From contig NZ_KB898360.1 in NCBI RefSeq assembly GCF_000377565.1, positions 62,001-126,000 of the forward strand: a stretch of 64,000 bases of DNA, written 5' to 3'. Origin of the DNA: Rhizobium sp. 2MFCol3.1. GTDB lineage: Bacteria; Pseudomonadota; Alphaproteobacteria; Rhizobiales; Rhizobiaceae. The position numbers and the translations under genes were made by a program. Below are positions 27,917 through 36,894 of this stretch, piece by piece. Under the pieces are notes generated by a model. It was given only the letters and a program-made list of their open reading frames with translations. It was not told the DNA's origin and did not search any database. How positions within the stretch are numbered: the first letter of the stretch is position 1; every line of letters starts with the position of its first letter.

Positions 27917-27946
27917 ATGTCGTGGCCGGCTATCCGGCCACGACAT
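27917..27946 (-). repeat. Long hairpin just after the stop of the first receptor gene
   Basis: A perfect 13-bp stem (ATGTCGTGGCCGG / CCGGCCACGACAT) with a 4-nt loop lies 9 nt after the stop codon at 27956. A second 7-bp hairpin (CCAACGA / TCGTTGG, 27890-27908) follows it. No T tract is present. The rest of 27737-27889 shows no gene. Confidence 0.6.
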
Positions 27947-27955
27947 GTTTCTTGA

Positions 27956-29650
27956 TCACGCGCTTTCGCGGAAATCGTCGTCGCTGGCGTCCGGACCGCC
28001 CATCGACATGTCGAGAGCAAAGCCCTTGGCGCGTGCCTGCTGGGCGGCAACCGAGCGAGTGGCGACGTTCTTGTTGCTGACGACCGCAGCGGGCCGGGCA
28101 GTAGGAGCCTTGGCGGCCGGCTTGGCCACGGGCTTCTTGAAGCCGGCCTTGCTGCCCGCGCCGTCAACCTTGAAGAAGGCGATCGAGGCCTGAAGTTCCT
28201 CGGCCTGCGCCGCGAGTTCTTCAGAGGTGGCCGACATCTGCTCGGAGGCACCGGCGTTCTGCTGGGTCACCTTGTCGAGCTGCTGGATCGCTTCGTTGAT
28301 CTGGGCGGCACCGATATCCTGCTCGCGGCAGGCGGCGCTGATCTCGGAGACGAGCTCGGCTGTCTTGCGGATATCGGGAACCAGGCGGCCGAGCATGTCG
28401 CCGGCGTTGCTGGCGGCCTTGACCGTATCGCCCGACATGGCGCTGATCTCGGCGGCTGCCGACTGGCTGCGTTCGGCAAGCTTGCGAACTTCCGAAGCAA
28501 CAACCGCGAAGCCCTTGCCATGTTCGCCGGCACGCGCTGCCTCGACGGCGGCGTTGAGTGCGAGCAGATCGGTCTGGCGTGCGATTTCCTGCACGATGAC
28601 GATCTTGTCGGCGATGGTGCGCATGGCTTCGACGGCACGGCTGACGGCAGCGCCGCTTTCTTCCGCATCCTTGGCCGACTGGCGAGCGATCTTCTCGGTC
28701 TGCGCGGCATTGTCGGCGTTCTGCTTGATGTTCGCGGCCATTTCTTCCATCGAAGCCGAAGCTTCTTCAGCAGATGCCGCCTGCTCGGTCGCGCCCTGCG
28801 AGACCTGCTCGGAGCTGGCGGACAGCTCTTGGCTGCCGGCAGAGACGTTCTCGGAAGCCGAGAGCGCATCACCGACCACGCCACGCAGACGCTCGATCAT
28901 CACGTTGACATTGCCGAGCAGCTCACCGATCTCGTCGCGATTGGTGATCTCTGCCATCTTCGTGAGATCGCCCTCGGCAACTTCGCGCACCACGTTGTTG
29001 GCGCGGTTCAGACCCTTGGAGATCGTGCTTGCGATCCAGTAAGCGGTAATGGCGGCAAACAGCAGAGCAGCGGCGACGGCGACGATCATCGTCGTGCGCG
29101 TTGCGAGATAGCTTGCTTCCGCATCATCATCGGCAACGCTCATGCGCTCCTTCTCAAGCTTGAGAATTTCCGCCAGCGCCGTATCGATCTGGTTGGCGGC
29201 GGCGCGTGCCGTGGTGACCGAGATATTGTTGGCCGCTTCGGCGTTGCCCGCCTTCACAAATTCGCGGATCTGGTCGTCAGCCTGGAAGAACTGCTTGGAA
29301 AGTTCGGAAACCTGTTCCCAGCGCGGGCGGCCCTGTTCGGTGGCGATCTGCAGCACGGATGCCAGCGCCTGGGCGAATTCCTTGCGCCCGACATCGCCCT
29401 TGGCGATGGAATTGTTCACTTCGGCCTGATCCTTGGCCATCAGCAGGTTCTTCTGCTGGCGGATCGCTTCGAGCTGGCCGATATTGATGGTCTGCGCCAG
29501 TTCCAGGCGCGCGGCCGGGCCGGCCAGCACGGCGCCGATGGAATCATTCAAACCGCTGAGGCTGATGATCGAATAGGTCGATGTGCCCAGCAACATGAGG
29601 ATGATGAAGGCAAACGCCGACACCAGTTTCGTCTTGATCGTCAATCGCAT
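27956..29650 (-). CDS. Methyl-accepting chemotaxis receptor, first of three tandem copies
   Basis: A 564-residue receptor with TM1 (~8-30), a helical periplasmic domain, TM2 (~185-208), a single HAMP (ending near ~262) and a signalling domain. The tip is the same as in the other two copies ([20 protein letters not shown]). The tail [17 protein letters not shown] is again conserved. It is the shortest of the three and the closest to cheW-cheA, 30 nt from the cheW stop. Different periplasmic sequences suggest different stimuli. Confidence 0.95.
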   Translation of the reverse strand: MRLTIKTKLVSAFAFIILMLLGTSTYSIISLSGLNDSIGAVLAGPAARLELAQTINIGQLEAIRQQKNLLMAKDQAEVNNSIAKGDVGRKEFAQALASVLQIATEQGRPRWEQVSELSKQFFQADDQIREFVKAGNAEAANNISVTTARAAANQIDTALAEILKLEKERMSVADDDAEASYLATRTTMIVAVAAALLFAAITAYWIASTISKGLNRANNVVREVAEGDLTKMAEITNRDEIGELLGNVNVMIERLRGVVGDALSASENVSAGSQELSASSEQVSQGATEQAASAEEASASMEEMAANIKQNADNAAQTEKIARQSAKDAEESGAAVSRAVEAMRTIADKIVIVQEIARQTDLLALNAAVEAARAGEHGKGFAVVASEVRKLAERSQSAAAEISAMSGDTVKAASNAGDMLGRLVPDIRKTAELVSEISAACREQDIGAAQINEAIQQLDKVTQQNAGASEQMSATSEELAAQAEELQASIAFFKVDGAGSKAGFKKPVAKPAAKAPTARPAAVVSNKNVATRSVAAQQARAKGFALDMSMGGPDASDDDFRESA

Positions 29651-29680
29651 CTCTAACCCCTTACCCCTAGATGACGCAGC

Positions 29681-30181
29681 CTAACCGGCGGTCGATGTCT
29701 CGTGTCGTGAAGAAAACAGTGCTTGCAGATTGGGCAGGATGATGAACTCGCCCCCGCGCTTCACCAGGCAGTTGATGTAGTCGGCGCGCCAGCGCATGCC
29801 GACGCTCGGTGGCGGTTCGCTGGCTGCCCGTGCCAGCGTCGTCACCTCGTTGACCTTGTCGGTGCGAAGGCCGACCAGCGTCGCCTCGCCATCGAGATCG
29901 AGCTCGATGACGATGATGCGGCTGTCGATCGTCGCTTCCGTGCCGTCCATCCCGAAGGCGAGGCGCAGGTCCGCCAGCGGAATGACCTTGCCGCGAAAAT
30001 TGATGACGCTGGCGACGAAAGGCTGCGCGCCCGGCACCGCCGTCTCCGGCAGCAGGTCCAGGATTTCCTGGACGATCACCGCCTCGAGCGCGAAGGTCTC
30101 GCCGTTCATGTCGAAGGTCAGCACCTCGACTTCGTCGGCATAGTTCCAATGATGGTCGATCTTCTCGGCTGCCGCGCTCAT
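29681..30181 (-). CDS. cheW: CheW-type coupling protein, second copy
   Basis: A 166-residue CheW adaptor. VEVLTFDMNGETFALEAV (~18-35), VINFRGKVIPLADLRLAFG (~64-82) and WRADYINCLVKRGGEFII (~129-146) form the CheW core. It overlaps the end of cheA by 4 nt (ATGA), so the two are translationally coupled. It is distinct in sequence from the first copy at 23301-23777. Confidence 0.95.
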   Translation of the reverse strand: MSAAAEKIDHHWNYADEVEVLTFDMNGETFALEAVIVQEILDLLPETAVPGAQPFVASVINFRGKVIPLADLRLAFGMDGTEATIDSRIIVIELDLDGEATLVGLRTDKVNEVTTLARAASEPPPSVGMRWRADYINCLVKRGGEFIILPNLQALFSSRHETSTAG

Positions 30182-32253
30182 CCTGCCACCCGCATCTGTG
30201 TTTCCTGTTGCTGACCGGCGGCCACGAGATGGCCGACGTCGAGAATGAGGGCGACGCTGCCGTCGCCGAGAATGGTGGCGCCCGAGAAGGTGGACACGTC
30301 GTTGTGCAGTTTCGACATCGACTTGATGACCGTTTGGTGATCGCCGATGATCTGGTCGACGACCAGGCCGACACGCTCAGTGCCGGTGGAGATGACCACG
30401 ACCTTCTGGTGCACGTCGGGCTTGGTGCCGGTGCGGAAGAGATCGCGAAGTCTCAAGAATGGCACGAGGCTGTCGCGCAGCGAGATGAAGCTGCGGCCGC
30501 GCGAACGCAGGTCCTCTTCCAGCGACAGCTCCAGGCATTCCTCGACAGCCGAAAGCGGAATGACGTAGCTGCCATTGCCGACCCGCACGAGCAGGCCGTC
30601 GATGATGGCAAGCGTCAGCGGAATGCGCAGCGACACTTCCGAACCCTGGCCGTTCAGGCTGGTGATATCGATCGCGCCACGCAGCGCCTCGACCGTCTTC
30701 TTGACCACATCCATGCCGACGCCACGGCCGGAAAGATTGGTGATCGCCGCAGCCGTGGAGAAGCCCGGCGCGAAGATCAGCTGCAGCAGCTCGGAATCGG
30801 TGAGCGGCTGGCCCGGCGCGATGAGGCCGGAGGATTCCGCCTTGGCGCGGACCCGATCGCGATTGATGCCGCGGCCGTCGTCCTTGATCGAGATGATCAC
30901 CTCGCCGCCGGCCTGGCGTGCGGACAGCGTCACCGTGCCGGCTTCGCTCTTGCCTGCAGCCAGACGCTCGGCCGGTGTCTCAAGACCGTGGTCGATCGAG
31001 TTGCGCACCAGATGCACCAGCGGATCGGCGAGACGCTCGATCACGGTCTTGTCGACCTCGGTGCTTTCGCCCTCGGTCACCAGCTCGATCACCTTGCCCG
31101 TTTCGCGGGCGAGGTCGTGAACGAGGCGGCGGAAGCGTGAGAACAGCGTCGCGACAGGCACCATGCGGAGCACCATCATCGTGTCGCGCAGTTCGCCCGA
31201 CAGGCGCTCGATTTCCTCAGACACCGAGCGAAGCGCGATATCGGCGCTGGCGCTCGCCAGCTGGCTGAGGCGCGACTGGGCGATGACGAGCTCGCCGACA
31301 CGGTCCATCAGTTCGTCGAGACGTTCGGCCGGAACGCGAACGTTTTCGGCAGCCTTCGCCTGACGCTGGTCGGCCTGTGCAGCACTCTCGCGCTTGGCCG
31401 GGACCGCCTCGACAGGCTTGAATTCCGGCACGGCGGCGACTGCGGGCGCAGCCGCGACGGGCGCTGCGACGACAGGCTCAGCCTTCACTTCTGCCACGAC
31501 GGCGACGGGTTCGGCCTTGGCTTCGTGGGCTACCGGAGCGGCGATCTCCTCGACCTCGAGCTCCATGTCGTCCATGACGAAGATGAACACGTCGTCGATC
31601 GCTGAGCGGTCCTGCGTGCTGGTGAGGATGACGTCCCAGGTGACGTAGAGATCGGTCGGAACCATCTCGTCGAGGACAGGAATGGCGGAGAGGTTGGCCT
31701 TGACGCTGCATTCGCCGAGATCCCGCAATTCGTCGAGCAGGCCGAGCGGATTGGTGCCGTTCGCCATCGAATTCGAGGGAAGGCTGAAGCGGATGCGCCA
31801 GGTGGTGGTCTTGGCGGCGGCTGCGGCGGGAGCGGCAACCGGGGCCGGTTGAGCAGCAGGAGCAGCAGCGCCGCCCGATGTCTCGCCGACGGCGGCCTGA
31901 AGCTGGGCCAGCAACCGCTGGCCGGTGTCACCGTGATCGGCGTCCGGCCGATCGACGAGAGCACGCATGTGATCCTGAGCGGCAAGCACGGCGGCGACGA
32001 GCTCGGCTGTCGCCGGCACCTCGCCCTTGCGAACCCGGTCGAACGCCGTTTCGCAATGATGCGTAAAGGCGGCCAGCGCATCGAAGCCGAACATCGAGCC
32101 CGAGCCCTTCAGCGTGTGAAGGCCGCGGAAGACGGCATCGACGACGTCCTTGTCGTCGAGCTTGTGCGTCAGATCGAGAAGACCCGTCTCGATGGCTTCG
32201 AGGCATTCGGCCGCCTCGGTGCGAAAGACCGCTACAGGATCGAGAGAGCTCAT
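30178..32253 (-). CDS. cheA: Chemotaxis histidine kinase CheA
   Basis: A 691-residue multidomain kinase. The P1 Hpt domain (~5-105) has phospho-acceptor His46 in FRGLHTLKGSGSMFG. A Pro/Ala-rich linker and a P2-like region (~145-245) follow, then another Ala/Val-rich linker, the dimerisation domain (~300-365; LDELMDRVGELVIAQSRL), the ATPase (~370-545) with VHLVRNSIDHGLE (N box) and DDGRGINRDRV, GRGVGMDVV (G boxes), and a CheW-like P5 domain (~550-680). Start overlaps the cheY stop by 4 nt; stop overlaps the next cheW by 4 nt. Confidence 0.97.
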   Translation of the reverse strand: MSSLDPVAVFRTEAAECLEAIETGLLDLTHKLDDKDVVDAVFRGLHTLKGSGSMFGFDALAAFTHHCETAFDRVRKGEVPATAELVAAVLAAQDHMRALVDRPDADHGDTGQRLLAQLQAAVGETSGGAAAPAAQPAPVAAPAAAAAKTTTWRIRFSLPSNSMANGTNPLGLLDELRDLGECSVKANLSAIPVLDEMVPTDLYVTWDVILTSTQDRSAIDDVFIFVMDDMELEVEEIAAPVAHEAKAEPVAVVAEVKAEPVVAAPVAAAPAVAAVPEFKPVEAVPAKRESAAQADQRQAKAAENVRVPAERLDELMDRVGELVIAQSRLSQLASASADIALRSVSEEIERLSGELRDTMMVLRMVPVATLFSRFRRLVHDLARETGKVIELVTEGESTEVDKTVIERLADPLVHLVRNSIDHGLETPAERLAAGKSEAGTVTLSARQAGGEVIISIKDDGRGINRDRVRAKAESSGLIAPGQPLTDSELLQLIFAPGFSTAAAITNLSGRGVGMDVVKKTVEALRGAIDITSLNGQGSEVSLRIPLTLAIIDGLLVRVGNGSYVIPLSAVEECLELSLEEDLRSRGRSFISLRDSLVPFLRLRDLFRTGTKPDVHQKVVVISTGTERVGLVVDQIIGDHQTVIKSMSKLHNDVSTFSGATILGDGSVALILDVGHLVAAGQQQETQMRVAG

Positions 32254-32618
32254 CTGCCGAGCACCTTCCTGGCGATCTTGACGAGGTTTTCAGGATCGAA
32301 CGGCTTGGTCAGCCAGCCGGTGGCGCCGGCGGCCTTGGCGCGGGCCTTGAGGTCGGCGTCGGATTCGGTGGTGAGGAAGATGATCGGCACGCCGGTATGC
32401 TCCGGCAGCTTGCGCAGCTCCTCGATCATCGTCAGGCCGTCCATGACGGGCATGTTGAGATCAGTGATGATCAGGTCGTAATTGCCGGCCTTCGCGGCCG
32501 CCAGTCCCTGCGCGCCATCGGCCGCCTCGCTAACGGTGTAGCCCGCATTGGTCAGCGTGACCTTGGTCGTCAGTCGAATGCTTGCGGAATCGTCGACGGT
32601 GAGAATGTTGGCGCTCAT
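32250..32618 (-). CDS. cheY: Single-domain response regulator CheY
   Basis: A 122-residue receiver domain. Acidic pocket DD (9-10), phosphorylation site Asp53 in LIITDLNMPVMDG, Thr in FLTTESD (~82) and Lys in WLTKPFDPENL (~105). It has no output domain and lies in the chemosensory operon, so it is the CheA target. Start overlaps the STAS stop by 4 nt; stop overlaps the cheA start by 4 nt. It cannot be said whether it binds the flagellar switch or another partner. Confidence 0.97.
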   Translation of the reverse strand: MSANILTVDDSASIRLTTKVTLTNAGYTVSEAADGAQGLAAAKAGNYDLIITDLNMPVMDGLTMIEELRKLPEHTGVPIIFLTTESDADLKARAKAAGATGWLTKPFDPENLVKIARKVLGR

Positions 32619-32944
32619 GGCTTTACCTCTTCATGCAACCAGAATTTTGTATCTTCGCTGTTGAAGGCTTCCACGAAGCCGGCGCGCTCCAGCACCTTGA
32701 GGACCTGACCGCGGGCGGGAGCCGCGAGTGCGAGCGCTTTGTCGTTGGTTTCAGCGTGCCGGCGGACAGCTTCGATCAGCTGCACAAAACTCAAGTCGGC
32801 CTCAGCTTTTTCGGGAATATCGAGAACAACGGAACTGTTATTCTTAAATAAAGACGCAATTTTCGAGAAGATATCCGAGATATTCCTGATCGTTAGAACT
32901 TCCGGCAGGGATATAGACTCGGAATACTGTTCACGCACACTCAC
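32615..32944 (-). CDS. STAS-domain protein at the head of the chemosensory operon
   Basis: A 109-residue protein with an STAS-like pattern: LPEVLTIRNISDIFSKIASL (~13-32), a strand VVLDIPEKAEADLSFVQLIEAVRR with a central acidic patch, and C-terminal GQVLKVLERAGF. It resembles MlaB/SpoIIAA-type modules and is not a phosphatase or kinase by itself. First gene of the operon; its stop overlaps cheY by 4 nt, so stoichiometric expression is likely. It could be an additional partner of the CheY/CheA pathway. The assignment is fold-level. Confidence 0.75.
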   Translation of the reverse strand: MSVREQYSESISLPEVLTIRNISDIFSKIASLFKNNSSVVLDIPEKAEADLSFVQLIEAVRRHAETNDKALALAAPARGQVLKVLERAGFVEAFNSEDTKFWLHEEVKP

Positions 32945-33182
32945 TTCGGCCTCCTAGGGCGGAGAAATACTTTTTCAACCCTTTGAGGAATCTCACGGCA
33001 CGCTTAACAACACGTAAAAGTAGGTTGCAGCAAAATGCAATTGAGACGAGTCCCGACTCCCTGAAATATCACCCTGCAGAAATAATAATTAGCATTCTAT
33101 CATATCCTATAATTGCATTAATATCATACAGTTATGGAAATTTAGCGGAACCGAACGCAATTCGGGCCATGCAATTCACGCT

Positions 33183-33287
33183 ATGTTAAGCACAACGTTG
33201 ACGAGTCTGGCGTGTTTACTCGCCGTTTCCATGATGCCCGTAAAAATAGTCCCGAACCTTGCTGAGGTTTTAAGTAAAGGACAATAA
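33183..33287 (+). CDS. Candidate 34-residue ORF ending 1 nt before the receptor-like gene
   Basis: ATG 33183 to TAA 33287 encodes 34 residues (starts MLSTTLTSLACLLAV) with a hydrophobic stretch, like a signal or small membrane peptide. The stop is 1 nt before the ATG of the receptor-like gene. There is no clear ribosome-binding site and codon use is AT-rich like the leader. The rest of 32945-33182 is AT-rich, without a gene, and holds a near CtrA site (TTAA-CAACACG-TAAA, 33004-33018). Confidence 0.25.
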   Translation: MLSTTLTSLACLLAVSMMPVKIVPNLAEVLSKGQ

Positions 33288-33288
33288 A

Positions 33289-35025
33289 ATGACGAACGGG
33301 GCGACATCGGCGGCGACTGCATTCCAGGCATCTGGATCAGCCATCAGCCAAACACTGGAAGCGGCGCGCAGCAAGGTCGAGGAGCGCTTTCTCGAAGGCG
33401 GCACCGTCCTGCTTTCGGTCATGGACGTCCTCAACCGATTGTTGAGCTCGCTCGACAACATCACCAAGGCGCTTGATGCCGGCGAGAATGGTGATGCAGG
33501 TGCGGAACTGCGCTCCACGGTCAAGAGCCTCAGCGATCTCCCGACCGCCGAAAAGTCGCGCCGCGACGCGCTCTCGTCGCTCGCCGAGACCGGATATTCG
33601 CTGCGCCGGCACGTCTCGGACATGCAGGAAACCATGCGCTACCTGCGCACCTTCGCCGTCACCGTGAAGATCACCGGCGCCGGCCTTGCCGAGTTCGCGG
33701 GCTTCGCGCAGGAAATTCTCGAGCGCATCTATTCCGGCACCGATGAGGTCAATCGCTTCGCCGGCCGGATCGAGGAACTGGAAAAGGAAGTCAAGCTCGC
33801 GCTGACCTTCGGCACCGACGTTTCCAAGAGCTACGCCGACACGGTTCCGGCCGTGGCGAGCGCCCTTGATGGCGATGCCCGCAAGATCGCCGAGCACCGC
33901 CAGAACTTGAGTGCCATTGCCCGCGACGTCGGCGCGGTCGCCAGAGGCGTGCAGAGCAAGGTCGCCTCGACCCTGTCGGCGCTGCAGATCGGCGACATCA
34001 CCCGCCAGCGCATCGAGCATGTGCAGAGCACGTTTACGCTGCTGGACGAATTCCTCGACAGCGAAGACGGCCGCAGCCTGAACGCCGACGCCCGCGCACG
34101 CCTGCAAAACGTCATCCAGCATCTGACGGCGGCGCAGATGAACGAGATGTGCCGCGATTTTCACCGCGATTCCCAGAACGTCGTGAAGACGATCGCCAGC
34201 TTCGGCCACGACACGCAGGAAATCTTGCGGCTGCGCGACCAGATGAGCGGCGGCGGCCAGGGCAACTTCATCCGCGCGCTCGAATCCAGCGTCTCGGCCG
34301 CCCATGAGATCGTCAAGCAGGTCGACGCCGTCACCCTCAAGGCCGATCAGGTCAGCCAGTCGACGCGCGACACCACCGCCAAGCTTCTGGAAGCGATCGG
34401 CAACATCAAGGCGGTGAAGACAGACATCCATTACATGGCGCTGAACACCAATCTCCGCTGCAGCCGTCTTGGCGAGGCAGGCAAGTCGATCAACGTCGTC
34501 ACCGCCGAGCTGCGCATCTTCGCCGGCAAGCTGGATGACAGCGCCGACGCCATCGTCAGCGGCCTGCCTGCGCTGGAGGAAGCCGCCGGTCGCGTGGCCC
34601 CATCAAGCGAGACGGCATCAGGCGGCCTCGCCGAGAACCTGACGACCGCCGTCGCCGATATCCGCACCGCCGCCGATACGATGGAAGCAGAGCTGAAGAC
34701 GCTCTCCGAACACGGCCGCGAGGTCGCCGGCAAGATCAACCTCTTGATCGGCACGCTGGATTTCCAGAAGGACCTCGGCGATGTGTTGGCAGGCTGCGCC
34801 GATGCGCTGGAAGATGCAGCCGGCGCCGAGATCGCCGATATCTCGGACTTGGCCGAAGCCATCGCCCCGCTCGATCGCAAGATCTTCAAGCTGTATACGA
34901 TGGTGCAGGAGCGCAACGTCCACCGCGACATCATCGCAGCGGTTGAAGAGACGGCAGCAGTAGAGCCAGAGCCGGCTAGCGCTGCGTCCAGCGACGAAGA
35001 CCTGTTCGAGGACGCGCTCTTCTAA
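33289..35025 (+). CDS. Soluble receptor-like protein with an altered chemoreceptor signalling tip
   Basis: A 578-residue, helix-rich protein without any transmembrane segment. Long coiled-coil stretches fill most of it. Around residues 381-415 it reads HYMALNTNLRCSRLGEAG followed by KSINVVTAELRIFAGKL. This aligns with the receptor tip and following helix ([29 protein letters not shown]), but the AAVEAAR core is replaced by TNLRCSR and the GFAVVA by INVVTA. The C-terminus is acidic (DEDLFEDALF). The RBS is AAAGGA. Divergent from the chemosensory operon by 344 bp. It may be a scaffold or inhibitor, or a receptor for a noncanonical kinase array. Confidence 0.78.
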   Translation: MTNGATSAATAFQASGSAISQTLEAARSKVEERFLEGGTVLLSVMDVLNRLLSSLDNITKALDAGENGDAGAELRSTVKSLSDLPTAEKSRRDALSSLAETGYSLRRHVSDMQETMRYLRTFAVTVKITGAGLAEFAGFAQEILERIYSGTDEVNRFAGRIEELEKEVKLALTFGTDVSKSYADTVPAVASALDGDARKIAEHRQNLSAIARDVGAVARGVQSKVASTLSALQIGDITRQRIEHVQSTFTLLDEFLDSEDGRSLNADARARLQNVIQHLTAAQMNEMCRDFHRDSQNVVKTIASFGHDTQEILRLRDQMSGGGQGNFIRALESSVSAAHEIVKQVDAVTLKADQVSQSTRDTTAKLLEAIGNIKAVKTDIHYMALNTNLRCSRLGEAGKSINVVTAELRIFAGKLDDSADAIVSGLPALEEAAGRVAPSSETASGGLAENLTTAVADIRTAADTMEAELKTLSEHGREVAGKINLLIGTLDFQKDLGDVLAGCADALEDAAGAEIADISDLAEAIAPLDRKIFKLYTMVQERNVHRDIIAAVEETAAVEPEPASAASSDEDLFEDALF

Positions 35026-35040
35026 AACGTTAGAGCGCGG

Positions 35041-36123
35041 TCAGCGCAGGCGGCGGAACTTGTTGGCGGCTTCGATCCCCGCCTTCTGCTGCTCTTCCTC
35101 GATACCGAGGTAGAAATCCTCGAGCGCCGGGTCGGGCAGACCGGCACGGCGCGAGAGCACATACCACTTGGCAGCCTCGACAGGATCCGGCTTCGTGCCG
35201 AGCGCGTTGATATAGAGATGCGCCAGCTTGTTCTGCGCAACCACGTTGCCGTCATTGGCCGCGATCCTCAGCCACTGGAAGCCCTTTTCGAAATCGCGTG
35301 GCCCATTGGTCCCATTGACGAACCAGACGCCGAGATCGAGTTGCGCGGTGTCGAAACCGGCATGTGCGGCGCGCGCCATCCATTCGCGGGCAAGCTGCTT
35401 CTTTTCGGGAGGAAGGTCGGGCAGCGACGAGTAGATCTCGGCCACCGCGTATTGGGCGTCGGCGACGCCCTTCTCGGCTGATTTTTCGTAGAACGGCAGC
35501 GCCAGCTTCAGACCCTTGTCGCCGGGATTGTCGGCAACGAGGATCTGCCCCCAGTTGAACTCGGCCGATGCATTGCCGGCTTCCGCCGCCTTGCGCATGT
35601 AGGTGTCGGCAAGCGTCTTGTCGCGCTTGACGATGCGGCCTTCCATCAGGATGAGCGCGTATTTGAACATCGCCGCCGGATCACCGCCCTCGGCCGCCTT
35701 TCCGTACCAGAAGGCAGCACCCTTGGCGTCGCGCTTGACGCCGAGACCATCGGCCAGCAGCTCGCCCATCAGCGTCTGCGCCGCCGGATCGCCGAGCTGC
35801 GCGCGCGGCAGCGCAATCCCCATCGCCGTCAGGTAATAACCGCGCTGATAGGCGCCGTAGGCATCGTCGACCTTGCCGTGATAGTCCTTCTCGGCCGGCA
35901 GATCAGGGAGCTTCGCACCCATGCGGTCGAACACGCCGACACCGGTGGACGGTGTTACCCCGTCCGGCTGCGCACGGCCGGATTTCAGCGTCTCAGGCGC
36001 GCCGGTGAGCGGTCGCGTGACCATATTGTCGACCTGCTGGGCCGATGCGCCATGCGCGAAAACCGCCACACATGTGGCGGCGGCAAGAAGAGAAAGGCGC
36101 AAATGGCGTGTCAGCATGGGCAT
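35041..36123 (-). CDS. Exported Sel1-repeat protein
   Basis: A 360-residue protein with a signal peptide (~1-28, ending AHGASAQ) followed by a run of Sel1-like repeats of 36-40 residues from ~100 to ~330. Repeats such as AAFWYGKAAEGGDPAAMFKY and DTYMRKAAEAGNASAEFNWG show the A-x-G pattern. Start at 36123 or 36117 is uncertain. It lies 10 nt after the ThiE-like gene on the same strand, so cotranscription is likely, and it is convergent with the receptor-like gene 15 nt away. Sel1 proteins usually act as scaffolds; partner unknown. Confidence 0.85.
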   Translation of the reverse strand: MPMLTRHLRLSLLAAATCVAVFAHGASAQQVDNMVTRPLTGAPETLKSGRAQPDGVTPSTGVGVFDRMGAKLPDLPAEKDYHGKVDDAYGAYQRGYYLTAMGIALPRAQLGDPAAQTLMGELLADGLGVKRDAKGAAFWYGKAAEGGDPAAMFKYALILMEGRIVKRDKTLADTYMRKAAEAGNASAEFNWGQILVADNPGDKGLKLALPFYEKSAEKGVADAQYAVAEIYSSLPDLPPEKKQLAREWMARAAHAGFDTAQLDLGVWFVNGTNGPRDFEKGFQWLRIAANDGNVVAQNKLAHLYINALGTKPDPVEAAKWYVLSRRAGLPDPALEDFYLGIEEEQQKAGIEAANKFRRLR

Positions 36124-36133
36124 GAGGGCGATA

Positions 36134-36787
36134 TCAACCCTCAAACCGTGGCGCTTTTTCGTCAAGAAGTGCGTTGATTTCGGCAACCACCAAGGCGGCG
36201 CGCGCCGGCTCGCCGAAAACGGCAAGACGCATGGCCACGAATTCAGCGCCGCTCTCGGCAACGGCAAGCGCCGAGGCCGGATCGGTGCCGCCCATGACGA
36301 TGCACGGGATCTCGATCATCGAAGCCCACCATTCGGCAAGCGCCAGATTCTTCGGATGCGCCTCCGGCTTGATGTCGCCTTCGAGCTTGCCGAAGAAAAC
36401 ATATTCGGGGCGCTCCTCGCCGATCTCAAGCGCATGATGTCGGTCGGCCGCATTGCCGCCGCCGACGATCAGCTTGTCGGCATATTTCTCGACCGCCTCG
36501 GAAATCTCCGCCGCACCGCCAGTGATATGCAGGCCATCCGCCTTGGTGCGGCCGACGACACGGCTGTCGCCGGCAAGCAGCGCCGCAGCACCCGCGTTTT
36601 GCGCCAGCGGCACGATCTTTTCGGCGTGCTTCTGAAACTCACCGTCACCAAGCCCATATTGCGGCAGGATGATCGATGCGACATCGCCGCCCTTCAGCGC
36701 ATCACCGACGATTTTCGCCTGCTCATCGGCATCGGCGATATCGGGCACGATCAGCACCAGGCGGCAGCGGTTTTCAGGTTCGCTCAT
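36134..36787 (-). CDS. ThiE-like (thiamine-phosphate synthase family) protein
   Basis: A 217-residue (beta/alpha)8 protein similar to ThiE, which joins HMP-PP and thiazole phosphate. The region normally reading DGVHLGQ is KADGLHITGG here. IPCIVMGGTDPASALAV (~165-182) resembles the ThiE phosphate-binding GG loop, and FVAMRLAVF the last strand. The usual RQ, KDN and GPxxxTxTK signatures are not evident. No other thi gene is close. It may be a divergent or non-thiamine member. Sequence alone does not decide. Confidence 0.7.
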   Translation of the reverse strand: MSEPENRCRLVLIVPDIADADEQAKIVGDALKGGDVASIILPQYGLGDGEFQKHAEKIVPLAQNAGAAALLAGDSRVVGRTKADGLHITGGAAEISEAVEKYADKLIVGGGNAADRHHALEIGEERPEYVFFGKLEGDIKPEAHPKNLALAEWWASMIEIPCIVMGGTDPASALAVAESGAEFVAMRLAVFGEPARAALVVAEINALLDEKAPRFEG

Positions 36788-36894
36788 GAACTCTTTCCAT
36801 TTCCAGCGGATTTCGCCATCTGCCGGCCGATCCGCACTCGTTTTGTGTGAGTAATTCCGTTAGACCGGGCTGGCAAGGGGAGGACTTCAAAAGC

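Noticed and set aside
32983..33189. 68-codon frame in the AT-rich gap between the STAS and receptor-like genes
   Set aside because: It lacks a ribosome-binding site and a recognisable pattern, and it runs over the probable divergent promoters.
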